From contig NZ_JAAIKE010000002.1 of assembly GCF_010915705.1 (NCBI RefSeq), positions 372,001 to 436,000 of the forward strand: a stretch of 64,000 bases of DNA. The letters are read 5' to 3'. The notes below the pieces were generated by a model. That model ran no database searches. It had not been told where the DNA came from and saw only the letters and a program-made list of their open reading frames with translations. Below, piece by piece: positions 27,241-37,095 of the stretch. Position 1 is the stretch's first letter, and each line of letters begins with the position of its first letter. Source of the stretch: Pseudotabrizicola algicola (GTDB lineage Bacteria; Pseudomonadota; Alphaproteobacteria; Rhodobacterales; Rhodobacteraceae). The position numbers and the translations under genes are program-made.

Positions 27241-30200
27241 TCAGTAGTCGCGTTCGTAGAAGATGCCGATGCCGGTATCGCCCTTGGCCCCGACGCGTCC
27301 CTTGAGCGTGACGTTGTCGGTGATGTCGAGGTTGAGGTTGATCTGGCTTTTGCCGTTCTGGTCGACCACGATCTCGGAATAGACATTCTCGGACAGGTAT
27401 TTGCCTGCCGTGAGCTGGGTGGTGCCCTCGGCGGTGGTCTGCACGTCGAGGTCATCGAGGCCGAAGCCCTGACGCAGGCGGCCCACGATGCCTTCGCCGC
27501 CGCGCCCCGCAAGGGTGGCGACCGCATTGGCCAGTTGCAACGCCTGAAGCGCCGAGAGCGATTCAAGGCGGCGACCGAAGAGGAGTTGCGAGAGCACTTC
27601 CTCTTGCGGGAGTTGCGGGTTGGAGGTGAAGCGCACCTCGGGCTCGGCAGCGGTGCCTTCGATGATCACGTTGCTGGTGATGCTGTCATTGGTGCTGCTG
27701 GCGACGATGTTGAGGATGGCATCGAAATCGCCTTCGAGCGAGAGCGATGCCTCGGTCAGGGTGAGGCGGCGGCCGAGGATGTCGAGGCGGCCACGGATGA
27801 GGTTGAAGGCACCCGAGGGGATGATGTTGTCGGTGGTGCCGGTGATGCGCAGGGTGCCGCCCAGTTCGGCATCGAGGCCCCTGCCCCGGATGAAAAGCTG
27901 GTTGGGGGCCGAGATTTCGACATCAAGCTCGTAGGGGCGGCGCGGGGTGGAGGGGCCGGTGCCGTTCGGGTCGGCGATGAGGCCCGCGCGGCGGCGGGTT
28001 TCGCGCACGGCGGCGGGTTCGCCGACGTGGCGCAGGCCGTCGAGCAGTTCCTGACCGCCAAGGCCGGTGGGGGCGATGCGGATTTCGGTCTGCGGCAGGG
28101 CGATGCGGCCCGCAATCAGCGCGCCGCCTGCCAGCGGGCCGGTGATGCGAAGCTGGCCGTTGGCGAGGGTTTCGTAGAGTTGCGGGTCGCGCAGCACGAC
28201 GCCCGAGAGGGTCAGGCCAAACTCGGCCCGGTAGGGGGCGGTGAGGCTGACGGGGCCGCTGAGCACGGCGCGCCCGCCGCTGGAGACGGCAGCGGTGGTG
28301 GTGATCTGCGCCGATCCTCCGGAGAGTGTGGCGCTGGCCTCGATCGCCTGCAGGCCGAAGGGCAGCGTGGGGTCGGCGAAGGTGCCGCCCGCAAGGCCGA
28401 TGCGCCCCGAAAGCGAGGAAAGTTGCAGCGGGCCGTTGAGCGCGAGGTCCACGCTCAGCGGGCCGGAGACGACGCGATTGCCGAGGAAGGGGTTGGCAAG
28501 CCCCGCCTGCGCGCTGCCGCGCAGGGTGAGGTTGGCGCTGCCGAGGTCGGAGGCGATCTGGCCTGCGATGCGGGCGTCGATGCTGCCGGGGCCGGTGCCG
28601 GTGAGCGCGAGCGTGTAGGCTCTGCCGGTGTCGACGGCGGTGCCGGACAGGGTGACCGGACCGGGGTATTCGGGCAACAGAAGGCCAAGATTGGCCAGCC
28701 GCGCGGTCAGGTCGATCTCGCGTCTTGTGTCTGTCACGCGGCCCGTGGCCTGCGCGGTGAGTTGCGGGTTGGAAAGCGTGAAGCTGTCGACCCTGATCTG
28801 GCCCTCCTCGAGCCGCAGGGCGGCAGCGAGTTGCGAGGTGCCAGCAAGGATGCGATCGGCGTCGGTCACACCGACACGCAGGTTGGCAGCCTCGGCATCA
28901 AGGGTGAGCGCGGCCGCATCGGCGGTTCCGGCAAAACGGGCATTGGCGCGAAGGCTGCCGCCGTAATCGGGGCGCAGGCGCGACAGGTCTTGCAGCGCGA
29001 GTTGCGCGGTGATGTCGCTGCCTGCCGTGGCGAGGGTGCCGGTGGCCGATGCGGTGGCGCCGGGGGCGGTGAGGGTGAACTGCTCGACGATCAGGGAATT
29101 GTCGATCAGGTCCGCGCGCAGGGCCAGTTGCGAGGTGCCTGTGAGCAGGCGGTCTGCCTCGGGCTGGCCGATGCGCAGGGCGGTGGCGGTCAGGTCCGTC
29201 TCTAGCCGCGCCTGCCCTGTGGTGAGCGGTCCGGTAAGGCGCAGGCTGCCCGCGATGCTGCCGCCGTAATCGGGGCCAAGGCGCGAGAGGTCTGTCATGC
29301 CGAGCGTCAGGGTCAGGTCGGCGCTGTCGGAGGTGAGCGTGCCGGAGCCATCGGCGGCAAGGTCGGCGGCGCGGACGGCAAAGCTGCGCAGGACGGTGCC
29401 GGTGGTGTCACGGCGGATGTCAACGGCGATGCTGGCCGCGCCGCGCAGCAGGTTGTCGGCCTGCGGGATGTCGACGGTCAGGTCTTGCCCGTCGATGCGC
29501 CCTTGCACGTCAAAATCGCCTGCCAGCGGGCTGCCTTGGCCCGAGGCGGTGACCGTGCCGCGCCCCGAAAGAGGACGACCGGCAAGGCCGGACAGCGGCG
29601 CGAGATCGGACGCCTCGAGCGTCAGGCGGCCACGGGCGCGGAAGCCTTCGGACAGGCCCGCGATTTCGCCTCCGCCCGAGAGGGTGAGCGGGCCTGCGGC
29701 GAGATCGAGCGCGCCGATGCGGGTGACGCCGGTGCCTTCCTGCCAGAACAGCCGCGCGCTGGCGGTCACGCTGTCGCCCAGTGCCTGAGACAAGGCGGGG
29801 TCTTGCAGGGCGATGCCGCTGCCGTTCAAGGTGAAGCTGCCGCCGACCACATTGCCTGCGGGCGTGCGCGAGATGCGGCCAGAGCCGCGCAGAGCCAAGG
29901 TTTCAAGGCGCGCTTCGGGGGTGACGACGCCTTCGGCCTCGATCACGGCGCGCCACGAGTCGTCGGTTATGGCATTGTAGCCCACATCGAGCCGCGCCGA
30001 ACGGACCGAAACCCCCGCATCGAAACCGGGGATCAGAACCGGATTGTTGTCCGGATCACGCAGAAAACCGCTGAGCGCGATCACCTCGGGCAGGCCATCG
30101 GGGGCGAGGGTGGTCTGCCCGCGCAATTCCACCGAGCGCGCGCGCAGATCGAGCGCCGACAGGTCGAGCCGTCCGGCGGCGCTGCGGGTGCCGGTGACGT

Positions 30201-31092
30201 TCAGGCTGACAGCATCGCCCAGAAAATCCGCGTATTCGGGGATGAACAGCGGGGCGAGATCGCCCGAGAGATCGGCGTTGAATTGCGTGCCGCCCGCGTC
30301 GGTGCCCATCAGGGTGACGGTTCCGGCAAGACGTTCTTCGCCGTCGCTGGACAGGGCAATGGTGGAGGCGAAGCTATCAAGCGGGCCTGCGCCTTCGATA
30401 TGCAGGGCCACGGCTGGCGCACCGGGCAGATCGAGCAGGGTTGCCGCGATGCCGCCCGCATCTTCGACGGCATCGAGCGTCAGCGTGAGTTGCCGCGTAT
30501 CATTGGCATAGGCCGCCGAAAGTTCGATGCGGCCATCGGGGCCGGAGTCGGTGCGGTTGATCGAGAGATCCGCCGCGCCGTTTCCATCGGCCAGCGACAG
30601 CGAGGCTTCGATGGTGCCTTCGACGGGCTGGCCGAGCAGCGACTCTCCGAGCACCACGCGGTCGGCGGCGATGCGCGAGATTTCGACCGATACGGGAAGA
30701 TTGGGCAGCGCAAAGCCCGATGCCTCGGGCGTGGGGGCCGTCTGTTCGGACAGGGGCGCGCGGGCGACGATGATTTCGGCGGCGGTCAGTTCGGTGACCG
30801 AGAACCGTCCGGCCAGCAGTGACGAGCGCGACCAGTCGAGCACGATGTCATTCAGCGTCAGCCAGATGCCGTCATCATCGGCGATGGTCAGTTGGCTGGC
30901 GGTGGCGCGCGAGGACAGCGCGCCCTGAAAGCCGCGCAGCGTGACCTGACGCCCCGCCCCCGACAGGTTGTCTTCGAGAAAGGCGACGATGGTGCCACGG
31001 TCGGTGCGTTCCGCCTCGGTCTCGGGTTCGGCCTGCTGGGCGAGGGCGAGCGTGGGGGCGGCGATGAGGGCGAGGGGAAGGAGCCAGCGCAT
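27241..31092 (-). CDS. tamB: Translocation and assembly module protein TamB
   Basis: Inner-membrane anchored periplasm-spanning beta-helix protein that works with TamA in outer-membrane protein assembly and phospholipid transport. The 1283-residue product starts with a signal anchor (MRWLLPLALIAAPTLALA), has long beta-repeat sequence, and ends with the DUF490/TamB domain (about residues 960-1283, with RGRLDILGRRLTLTEAS and IGIFYERDY). Three tandem copies of a unit of about 100 residues lie at about residues 500-810, each marked by a version of LSRLGPDYGG. Overlaps the tamA stop by one base (TGATG), so the two are coupled. Confidence 0.93.
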   Translation of the reverse strand: MRWLLPLALIAAPTLALAQQAEPETEAERTDRGTIVAFLEDNLSGAGRQVTLRGFQGALSSRATASQLTIADDDGIWLTLNDIVLDWSRSSLLAGRFSVTELTAAEIIVARAPLSEQTAPTPEASGFALPNLPVSVEISRIAADRVVLGESLLGQPVEGTIEASLSLADGNGAADLSINRTDSGPDGRIELSAAYANDTRQLTLTLDAVEDAGGIAATLLDLPGAPAVALHIEGAGPLDSFASTIALSSDGEERLAGTVTLMGTDAGGTQFNADLSGDLAPLFIPEYADFLGDAVSLNVTGTRSAAGRLDLSALDLRARSVELRGQTTLAPDGLPEVIALSGFLRDPDNNPVLIPGFDAGVSVRSARLDVGYNAITDDSWRAVIEAEGVVTPEARLETLALRGSGRISRTPAGNVVGGSFTLNGSGIALQDPALSQALGDSVTASARLFWQEGTGVTRIGALDLAAGPLTLSGGGEIAGLSEGFRARGRLTLEASDLAPLSGLAGRPLSGRGTVTASGQGSPLAGDFDVQGRIDGQDLTVDIPQADNLLRGAASIAVDIRRDTTGTVLRSFAVRAADLAADGSGTLTSDSADLTLTLGMTDLSRLGPDYGGSIAGSLRLTGPLTTGQARLETDLTATALRIGQPEADRLLTGTSQLALRADLIDNSLIVEQFTLTAPGATASATGTLATAGSDITAQLALQDLSRLRPDYGGSLRANARFAGTADAAALTLDAEAANLRVGVTDADRILAGTSQLAAALRLEEGQIRVDSFTLSNPQLTAQATGRVTDTRREIDLTARLANLGLLLPEYPGPVTLSGTAVDTGRAYTLALTGTGPGSIDARIAGQIASDLGSANLTLRGSAQAGLANPFLGNRVVSGPLSVDLALNGPLQLSSLSGRIGLAGGTFADPTLPFGLQAIEASATLSGGSAQITTTAAVSSGGRAVLSGPVSLTAPYRAEFGLTLSGVVLRDPQLYETLANGQLRITGPLAGGALIAGRIALPQTEIRIAPTGLGGQELLDGLRHVGEPAAVRETRRRAGLIADPNGTGPSTPRRPYELDVEISAPNQLFIRGRGLDAELGGTLRITGTTDNIIPSGAFNLIRGRLDILGRRLTLTEASLSLEGDFDAILNIVASSTNDSITSNVIIEGTAAEPEVRFTSNPQLPQEEVLSQLLFGRRLESLSALQALQLANAVATLAGRGGEGIVGRLRQGFGLDDLDVQTTAEGTTQLTAGKYLSENVYSEIVVDQNGKSQINLNLDITDNVTLKGRVGAKGDTGIGIFYERDY

Positions 31093-32936
31093 CAGAAGGA
31101 CTGCCCCAGACCGACGTAGATCTGCACGCCCTTTTCGGTGGTGCTTTTGCGCCCGCCCGCGGGGGCGGCGATATCGAGCCGGATCGGGCCGAAGCCGGTG
31201 GCGTAACGCAGGCCAAGACCCGCGCCCGCGTGCCAGTCGCCCGGGCCGTCGAAGAAGCTGCCCACGTCGATGCGGGCGGCATCGACGAAGCCGACCACGC
31301 CGATGGTGCGGGTGACGCGGGTGCGCAACTCGAGCGAGCCGCCGAGGAAATGGTTGCCGCCGATCTGGTAGTTGATCGGGCCGCGCAGCACGTTGACGCC
31401 GAGCGACTGGAAGGGCTGGCCGCGCACAGTGCCGCCGCCGCCGGAAAAGAACAGATCATCGCGCGGGGTGTCCAGAAGGTCGGCCCCCTTGATGATGCCC
31501 GCCTGTGCGCGGGCCGCGATGACAAAGCGGTCATCGCCGCCAAAGCCGCGATAGCCGCGCAGGTCGGCCGTGGCCCGCACACCCGATCCGGTGGTGCCGA
31601 AGCCGAGGAAGGGTTTGACCTCGGCCTCTATGTAATAGCCGCGGGTGGCGTCGGCGCGGTCGTTGCGCCGATCCCAGACGGCGCCGACCGGCAGGGACAG
31701 GCTGCGGAACTGGAAATCGCGGCCGAAGGTCCGGTTGTCGGAGAACTCGGTGCCGTCGATGATGCTGTAGGCCAGATCGACGCGTCCTGTCAGGCTGTCG
31801 GAAAACACATGGGTGAAGCCGATGCCGAAGCGGAAGGAATTCGCGCGGTAATTGGGTTCGTCAAGGCGGTCGAGTTCGGTGACGAGGCGCGCGGTGGTGT
31901 CCGGGGTGATGGTGGCGGGACGGTCGATGTTGAGCTTGAGCCCGTAATCGACACCGTTGCCGCTGGCACCGATGTTGCCGATGCGGCCTTCGATGCGCAG
32001 GCGTTCGGCGCCGCCCAGAAGGTTGCGGTGCAGCCATGCCGCAGTCAGGTCGAGCCCCTCGAGGCTGGAGACCTCGGCCCCGAAGCTGAGTCGGCGGGGC
32101 TTTTCCTCGACCACGGTGATGGTGGTGCCCAGAAGGTCGGGCGGGGTGATGCCCTCGTCCTCGGTGACGGTGGCCGAGGCGAAGGTGCCGGTGCGGCGCA
32201 GGCGGTTCTCGGCGCGGGCGACCTCGGCGGGATCGAAGGTTTCGCCCTGCGGGATGCCGGCGATCTTGCGGATGCGGTTTTCACGCGTGCGCTGGTTGCC
32301 CACCACATCGACCGGGCCAAAGCGCAGGCGCGGGCCGGGGGTGAGCGTGACGCGGGCCGCAAGGGTGCGGTTCGGGTGATCGGCGACGACATCCTGACCG
32401 GAGACGCGGGCCTTGGCATGGCCCTGCGCGCGCCAGCCGTCGACGCCTGCGGTGACCGCCTGCCGCACGAGCCCGCTTTGCGCGGGCTGGCCGGGGGCGA
32501 AGTCTTCGGGCAGGTCGGTGCCGGGGGCGAGCGGGGTGACGCTGGTTTGCGAGAAGCGGAATTGCGGACCGGGGTCGACGCGCACCTCGATGCGGGCGAC
32601 GCGCTGCGGGGCGTCGAGCGGGGCGATATTGGCCGCCTCGCGCCCGTCGAGCAGGACGGAGACGACGGCGGAGTAATGACCCTGCGCGTATAGCGCGCCG
32701 ACGATGCGGCCATATTCGGCGCGGGCGGCGGCAAGCACCTGATCGGGCTGGTCTTCCTCGTTCGACAGGGCAAGCAGCGCCGAGGCCGCGCGCAGGGCGC
32801 TGCCAAGGTCCGCGTCGCCCCCCGCGACGGTGAATTGCACGCGGTCAAGCGCATGGCCGGTCTGGCCGATGGTCAGCCCCGCCGCGAGGCAGAGGGCGAA
32901 GGGCAGGCGGGACAGGGCGTGTCTGCGCTGTGTCAC
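31092..32936 (-). CDS. tamA: Omp85-family outer-membrane assembly protein TamA
   Basis: Outer-membrane barrel partner of TamB. The 614-residue product has a signal peptide (about residues 1-30), POTRA-type domains (about 30-270, for example RIEVRVDPGPQFRFSQTSV and GPVDVVGNQRTRENRIRKIAG) and a C-terminal barrel with the surface-antigen motif FSGGGGTVRGQPFQSLG and a terminal phenylalanine in VGLGQSF. GTG at 32936 is chosen because AAAGAGG lies five bases upstream; a longer frame adds residues without sense. The gene pair tamA-tamB runs toward the LOG gene. Confidence 0.92.
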   Translation of the reverse strand: MTQRRHALSRLPFALCLAAGLTIGQTGHALDRVQFTVAGGDADLGSALRAASALLALSNEEDQPDQVLAAARAEYGRIVGALYAQGHYSAVVSVLLDGREAANIAPLDAPQRVARIEVRVDPGPQFRFSQTSVTPLAPGTDLPEDFAPGQPAQSGLVRQAVTAGVDGWRAQGHAKARVSGQDVVADHPNRTLAARVTLTPGPRLRFGPVDVVGNQRTRENRIRKIAGIPQGETFDPAEVARAENRLRRTGTFASATVTEDEGITPPDLLGTTITVVEEKPRRLSFGAEVSSLEGLDLTAAWLHRNLLGGAERLRIEGRIGNIGASGNGVDYGLKLNIDRPATITPDTTARLVTELDRLDEPNYRANSFRFGIGFTHVFSDSLTGRVDLAYSIIDGTEFSDNRTFGRDFQFRSLSLPVGAVWDRRNDRADATRGYYIEAEVKPFLGFGTTGSGVRATADLRGYRGFGGDDRFVIAARAQAGIIKGADLLDTPRDDLFFSGGGGTVRGQPFQSLGVNVLRGPINYQIGGNHFLGGSLELRTRVTRTIGVVGFVDAARIDVGSFFDGPGDWHAGAGLGLRYATGFGPIRLDIAAPAGGRKSTTEKGVQIYVGLGQSF

Positions 32937-33096
32937 TGGAACCTCTTTGGCGATTGTCGCGAGTATCGCAACAGCCGGGGCGATGTGCAATCAACAGCTT
33001 GCGTCATGCGCGCGTAGGACCATCAGATTTCGCGTCTTTCCGCCATTATGGCGTATCTGGCGGAAAACCGTTTGTCCTGTGACATTTCTCAGGCAG

Positions 33097-34377
33097 CTAT
33101 TGTGCGGCAATCTCGCGTCCGGCCGAGAGTTGGCTTTCACTCACGGCGGCCAGCGCGAGGGCCGCCGCGCCATGCGCCCACATCCGCACCCCCCATGCGT
33201 GGATTTCGATGGGCGGGCGGGGGCGGCCGGAATTGACGATGAGATTGTCCATCTCGGCCAGCGTTTCTGCGGCATAGAGATAGTCGTATCGCATTCTTTC
33301 GCCCGACAGGATGATGAGCGCGGGATCGAAGAGGTTCACCACATTGGACAGGCCGACGGCCAGATAGCGACCGGCGCGGCGGAAGATGCTGCGCGCGGTG
33401 GCATTGCCTGCCTTGGCATGGTCATAGAGGCTTTCAAGGAGGACGGTCATGTTCTGCCCTTCCTTGTGGCCCCAGTTCAGCGCCGTAGTCGCCTCGCGCG
33501 CGAGGGCGTAGTCGGCGACATAGGCCTCGAGACAGCCGCGCTGGCCGCAGCGGCAGAGCGCGCCATCGAGTTGCACCTTGGTGTGGCCGAGTTCCAGCCC
33601 GACCCGCTGCGCGCCGCGATAGATGCGGTGGTTCATGACAAAGCCCATGCCGACGCCATGTTCGATGGTGACCACGGCGAAGTCGGACAGGCCCCGCCCC
33701 GCGCCGAACCAGAGTTCGGCCATCGCGACGAGGTTGGTGTCATTGTCGACCCAGACGGGCAGGCCGACGCGCTGGCTGGTGAGCGCGGCAAGCGCGACAT
33801 GGCGGGTGTCGAGCAGCGGGGTCCAGAGCACCAGACCTTCGGCATTGTCGATGAAACCGGGAAGGCCCATGCCGATGCCCGACAGATCGGCGCGGGTCAG
33901 CCCCGCCTTGGCGCAGACGCGGTCGAGCAGGGTTTCGATGACGGTGAGGAGTTCCGGCACCGTCATCGGGCCATAGCGGCGGGGGATGCTGTCTTCGGCG
34001 ATCAGTTTTCCCGCAAAATCGACGATGACCGCGGTTTCGCCGCGATCCGAAATCTTCATGCCCACCACGCGATGCGCCGAGGCGCGCACGCCCAGCGCCA
34101 CGGCAGGGCGGCCGCGCACGGTTTCGCCGTCACGCGGGGGGGCCGCCACCTCTTCGATCAGCCCTGATTCGAGCAGTTCCGACGTGATCGTGGTGACAGA
34201 GGCGGGGCTGACGCCGAGATCCTTGGCGACCTGCACACGGGGAATCAGACCTGCTGCGCGGACCCGTTCAAACACCTGCTGGCGCAGCGGGCGCTGCGTA
34301 TCGGGCAAGGGCGGAATCAGCGGGCCGACACCCCGGCGCCCCTCGCCCGCCTCTTCCGCTGTGTAATGCGTGAGCAT
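33097..34377 (-). CDS. xylR: ROK-family transcriptional regulator of the xylose operon
   Basis: Winged-helix repressor with a sugar-kinase-like ligand domain. The 426-residue product has an HTH at about residues 30-75 (RVQVAKDLGVSPASVTTITS) and a ROK domain with the zinc-binding CRCGQRGCLEAYV motif, the phosphate loop VVTIEHGVGMGF and MGLPGFID. ROK repressors of this type use xylose or a related sugar as inducer. It is transcribed divergently from xylF; the 213 bases between the starts should hold its operators. Assignment as xylose regulator rests on position. Confidence 0.85.
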   Translation of the reverse strand: MLTHYTAEEAGEGRRGVGPLIPPLPDTQRPLRQQVFERVRAAGLIPRVQVAKDLGVSPASVTTITSELLESGLIEEVAAPPRDGETVRGRPAVALGVRASAHRVVGMKISDRGETAVIVDFAGKLIAEDSIPRRYGPMTVPELLTVIETLLDRVCAKAGLTRADLSGIGMGLPGFIDNAEGLVLWTPLLDTRHVALAALTSQRVGLPVWVDNDTNLVAMAELWFGAGRGLSDFAVVTIEHGVGMGFVMNHRIYRGAQRVGLELGHTKVQLDGALCRCGQRGCLEAYVADYALAREATTALNWGHKEGQNMTVLLESLYDHAKAGNATARSIFRRAGRYLAVGLSNVVNLFDPALIILSGERMRYDYLYAAETLAEMDNLIVNSGRPRPPIEIHAWGVRMWAHGAAALALAAVSESQLSAGREIAAQ

Positions 34378-34486
34378 TTCTTTGGTGTCCTAACAAATTA
34401 CCAGCCATATCTTTCATATGGCGCCCGAATATTGCTGCGGAGCAGCATGAAAACGGTCGATCCTTACTCTCCCCTAGATTTCATCA

Positions 34487-34528
34487 CAATTTTTATTTTG
34501 ACAACTGAAATTAATACAGGCAATTTTT
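34487..34528 (+). promoter_or_regulatory. Candidate xylF promoter flanked by direct repeats
   Basis: TTGACA at 34498-34503, 17 bases, then CAATTT at 34521-34526. The octamer CAATTTTT occurs twice, at 34487-34494 and 34521-34528, on either side of the -35 element, which could be operator halves for the divergent ROK repressor. A GCTGC-GGA-GCAGC inverted repeat lies further upstream at about 34434-34446. Promoter pattern is good at -35, weak at -10. Confidence 0.45.
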
Positions 34529-34590
34529 GCCCGTCTCGGCGAATCTGCCGAACCAGCCATACGCTGGCTGCATCCATAGGGAGGATACAC

Positions 34591-35616
34591 ATGCGTAACG
34601 CAATCGTGCTCGCCGTGATCGCGGCGACGGGATTCTCTTCTGCCGCCTTGGCAGAGGGCAAAAAGATCGGCGTGTCTTGGGGAAGCTTTCAGGAAGAGCG
34701 CTGGAAAATCGACGAAGCCGCCGTCAAGGCAGCCCTGGAAGCCGCTGGCAACGAGTATGTTTCGGCTGATGCCGAATCGTCTTCGGCCAAGCAGCTGACC
34801 GACATCGAAGCACTGATTGCACAGGGTGTTGACGCCCTGATCATCAACGCTTGGGACAAGGACGCCATCGGGCCGGCCATCGAGGCTGCTGCCAACGAAG
34901 GCATTCCGGTTGTGGGCTATGACCGTCTGATCGAAGATGACCGCACCTTCTATCTGACCTTCGACAACGTGGGCGTGGGCCGGATCATCGCGGAAAGCGT
35001 GTTCGCCGAAGCGCCGACCGGCAACTATGCCATCGTCAAGGGCGACCCGGGCGACCCGAACACCGGCTTCCTGCTGCAAGGCATGATGTCGGTCATTCAG
35101 GGCGCTGTGGATTCGGGCGACATCAAGATCGTCGGCGAAGCGTTCTCGGACGGCTGGAAGCCGGAAAATGCCCAGAAGAACATGGAGCAGATCCTGACCG
35201 CCAACAACAACGACGTTGACGCGGTTCTGAGCCAGAACGACGGCATGGCCGGCGGCGTTGTCGCAGCACTGGGCGCGCAGGGCCTGACCGTTCCGGTCGG
35301 CGGCCAGGACGGCGACCATGCCGCGATCAACCGTGTGGCACGCGGCACCCAGACCGTTTCGGTCTGGAAGGACGCACGCCAGCTTGGCAAGGCAGCAGGC
35401 GAGATCGCCTCGGCTCTGGCCGCCGGTGCATCGCTCGACTCGATCGAGGGTGCGACCAAGTTCTCGGGCGGCGAGAAGGGTGTCGAAATGAACGCCATCC
35501 TGCTGGCTCCGACCCCGCTGACCCGTGCGAACCTGAACGTCGCCATCGACGCTGGCCACATCACCAAGGAAGCCGCCTGCGAAGGCGCGATTGCCGGTGT
35601 GGTGGGCTGCGAATAA
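34591..35616 (+). CDS. xylF: Xylose ABC transporter periplasmic binding protein
   Basis: Periplasmic xylose receptor of the ribose-type (CUT2) family. The 341-residue precursor has a signal peptide (MRNAIVLAVIAATGFSSAALA). Binding-protein blocks include GVSWGSFQEERWKIDEAAV, IEALIAQGVDALIINAWD, IPVVGYDRLIED and DAVLSQNDGMAGGVV, closely as in XylF. GGGAGGA before the ATG is strong. It is the first gene of the operon and is followed by a hairpin terminator before xylH, so it is probably expressed more than the membrane parts. Confidence 0.95.
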   Translation: MRNAIVLAVIAATGFSSAALAEGKKIGVSWGSFQEERWKIDEAAVKAALEAAGNEYVSADAESSSAKQLTDIEALIAQGVDALIINAWDKDAIGPAIEAAANEGIPVVGYDRLIEDDRTFYLTFDNVGVGRIIAESVFAEAPTGNYAIVKGDPGDPNTGFLLQGMMSVIQGAVDSGDIKIVGEAFSDGWKPENAQKNMEQILTANNNDVDAVLSQNDGMAGGVVAALGAQGLTVPVGGQDGDHAAINRVARGTQTVSVWKDARQLGKAAGEIASALAAGASLDSIEGATKFSGGEKGVEMNAILLAPTPLTRANLNVAIDAGHITKEAACEGAIAGVVGCE

Positions 35617-35627
35617 GCCTGTGACGC

Positions 35628-35664
35628 GGCGCGGCGCCTCCGGGTGCCGCGCCCTTTCTTTTTT
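35628..35664 (+). terminator. Strong hairpin with T run between xylF and xylH
   Basis: GGCGCGGC (35628-35635) pairs with GCCGCGCC (35646-35653), the stem extends inward by further pairs, and a pyrimidine-rich run ending TTCTTTTTT follows. It lies within the 155-base gap between xylF and xylH. It fits partial termination that keeps binding protein in excess over the permease. Confidence 0.8.
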
Positions 35665-35771
35665 GCGGCAGATTGCGGACGCGGCGGCCTGATGGCCCCC
35701 CTTTTGCGGCACGCGCTTGGCGCGGCCCCTGTCTCGCGGCTTGCCTTGTCCCCTCAGCGTTGGACGATGCC

Positions 35772-37085
35772 ATGACCAATACTCCCCTATCCGCCCCTCC
35801 TGCTGCGCCCGGCCATACGGCTGCGGGCGGCAATCCGGTAAAGCGCTTTCTCTCGGCCACCGAGATCGACACGCGCCTGCTGGGCATGCTGGCCGCCCTG
35901 CTGCTGATCTGGGGGGGGTTCCATTTGTACGGTGCCATCGTGAACGGGAATGGCGCCTTCCTGACCCCGCGCAACCTGTGGAACCTGTCGGTGCAGACCT
36001 CGAGCATCGGGATCATGGCGACGGGGATGGTGCTGGTCATCATCACGCGCAACATTGACCTGTCGGTGGGATCGCTGATCGGGGTCACGGGCATGACTAT
36101 GGGGATCCTGCAGGTGGATATCCTGCCGCCGATCCTCGGGCTGGGGCATTGGTCGATCTGGATCATCACCTGTGTGGTGGGGATCAGCCTTGGTGCGCTG
36201 ATCGGCGCGTTCCATGGCTGGCTGATCGCCTATCGCGGCATCCCGTCCTTTATCGTGACGCTGGGCGGGCTGATGGTCTGGCGCGGCATGGCGTTCATCG
36301 CCAATGGCGGCAAGACGATTTCGCCAGTGGACAGCACCTTTGCGCTGCTGGGCGGCGGTCCGGGCGGCAATGTGGGGGCGACGGGAAGCTGGATCGTCGG
36401 GCTTCTGGCCTGTGCCGGCGTGATCTGGCTGCTGGTCAACGGGCGGCGGCAGCGCATCAAGCACGAGTTTCCGCTGCGCCCGATGTGGGCCGAGGCGACA
36501 CTGGGCGCGATCGGCTGCGGCGCGATCCTTGGCGCGGTGGTGCTGATGAACGCCTATCCGCTGCCACGCGGCATCCTGCGCCAGATGAACCTGCCCGATG
36601 ATGCCTTTGTCTCGCACGGCTTTGCCATTCCGGTGCTGATCATGATCGCCGTTGGGATCGGGATGACCATCCTGATGACCCGCACCCGCTTTGGCCGCTA
36701 TGTCTTTGCCATCGGCGGCAACCCCGAGGCGGCGGCATTGGCCGGGATCAACACCCGCTGGATGACGCTGAAGATCTTCGCGCTGATGGGCGCGCTGAGC
36801 GGGCTGGCGGCGATCATCGCCTCGGCGCGTCTGAACAGCGCCACCAACGCGCTGGGCACCCTTGACGAATTGTATGTGATCGCGGCGGCGGTCATCGGCG
36901 GCACCTCGCTGGCTGGCGGTGTCGGCACTATTTACGGGGCCATTCTGGGCGCGCTGGTGATGCAGTCGCTGCAATCGGGGATGGTGCTGATCGGCTTTGA
37001 TGCTGCGATCCAGCGGATCGTGGTGGGCGTGGTTCTGGTCCTCGCCGTTTATCTTGACAACCTTTACCGCGCCCGCACGAAGTGA
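35772..37085 (+). CDS. xylH: Xylose ABC transporter permease
   Basis: Inner-membrane permease of the CUT2 type, 437 residues with about ten hydrophobic segments. Conserved features are [14 protein letters not shown] near the first third, [40 protein letters not shown] and [19 protein letters not shown]. The amino terminus has a proline-rich cytoplasmic tail. ATG at 35772 is chosen; a longer frame runs through the terminator region upstream. Ten bases separate it from xylG, with GAGGAGG before that start. Confidence 0.94.
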   Translation: MTNTPLSAPPAAPGHTAAGGNPVKRFLSATEIDTRLLGMLAALLLIWGGFHLYGAIVNGNGAFLTPRNLWNLSVQTSSIGIMATGMVLVIITRNIDLSVGSLIGVTGMTMGILQVDILPPILGLGHWSIWIITCVVGISLGALIGAFHGWLIAYRGIPSFIVTLGGLMVWRGMAFIANGGKTISPVDSTFALLGGGPGGNVGATGSWIVGLLACAGVIWLLVNGRRQRIKHEFPLRPMWAEATLGAIGCGAILGAVVLMNAYPLPRGILRQMNLPDDAFVSHGFAIPVLIMIAVGIGMTILMTRTRFGRYVFAIGGNPEAAALAGINTRWMTLKIFALMGALSGLAAIIASARLNSATNALGTLDELYVIAAAVIGGTSLAGGVGTIYGAILGALVMQSLQSGMVLIGFDAAIQRIVVGVVLVLAVYLDNLYRARTK

Positions 37086-37095
37086 GGAGGCAGAT

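Noticed and set aside
26929-29205. Long plus-strand open frame of 758 codons antisense to the LOG gene and tamB
   Set aside because: It reads against two well-supported genes, has unusual Gly/Ala/Glu-rich composition and no family resemblance. High GC creates long antisense frames.
31230-32693. Plus-strand frame of 487 codons opposite tamA
   Set aside because: Antisense to a clear Omp85 gene; no domain and no ribosome site.
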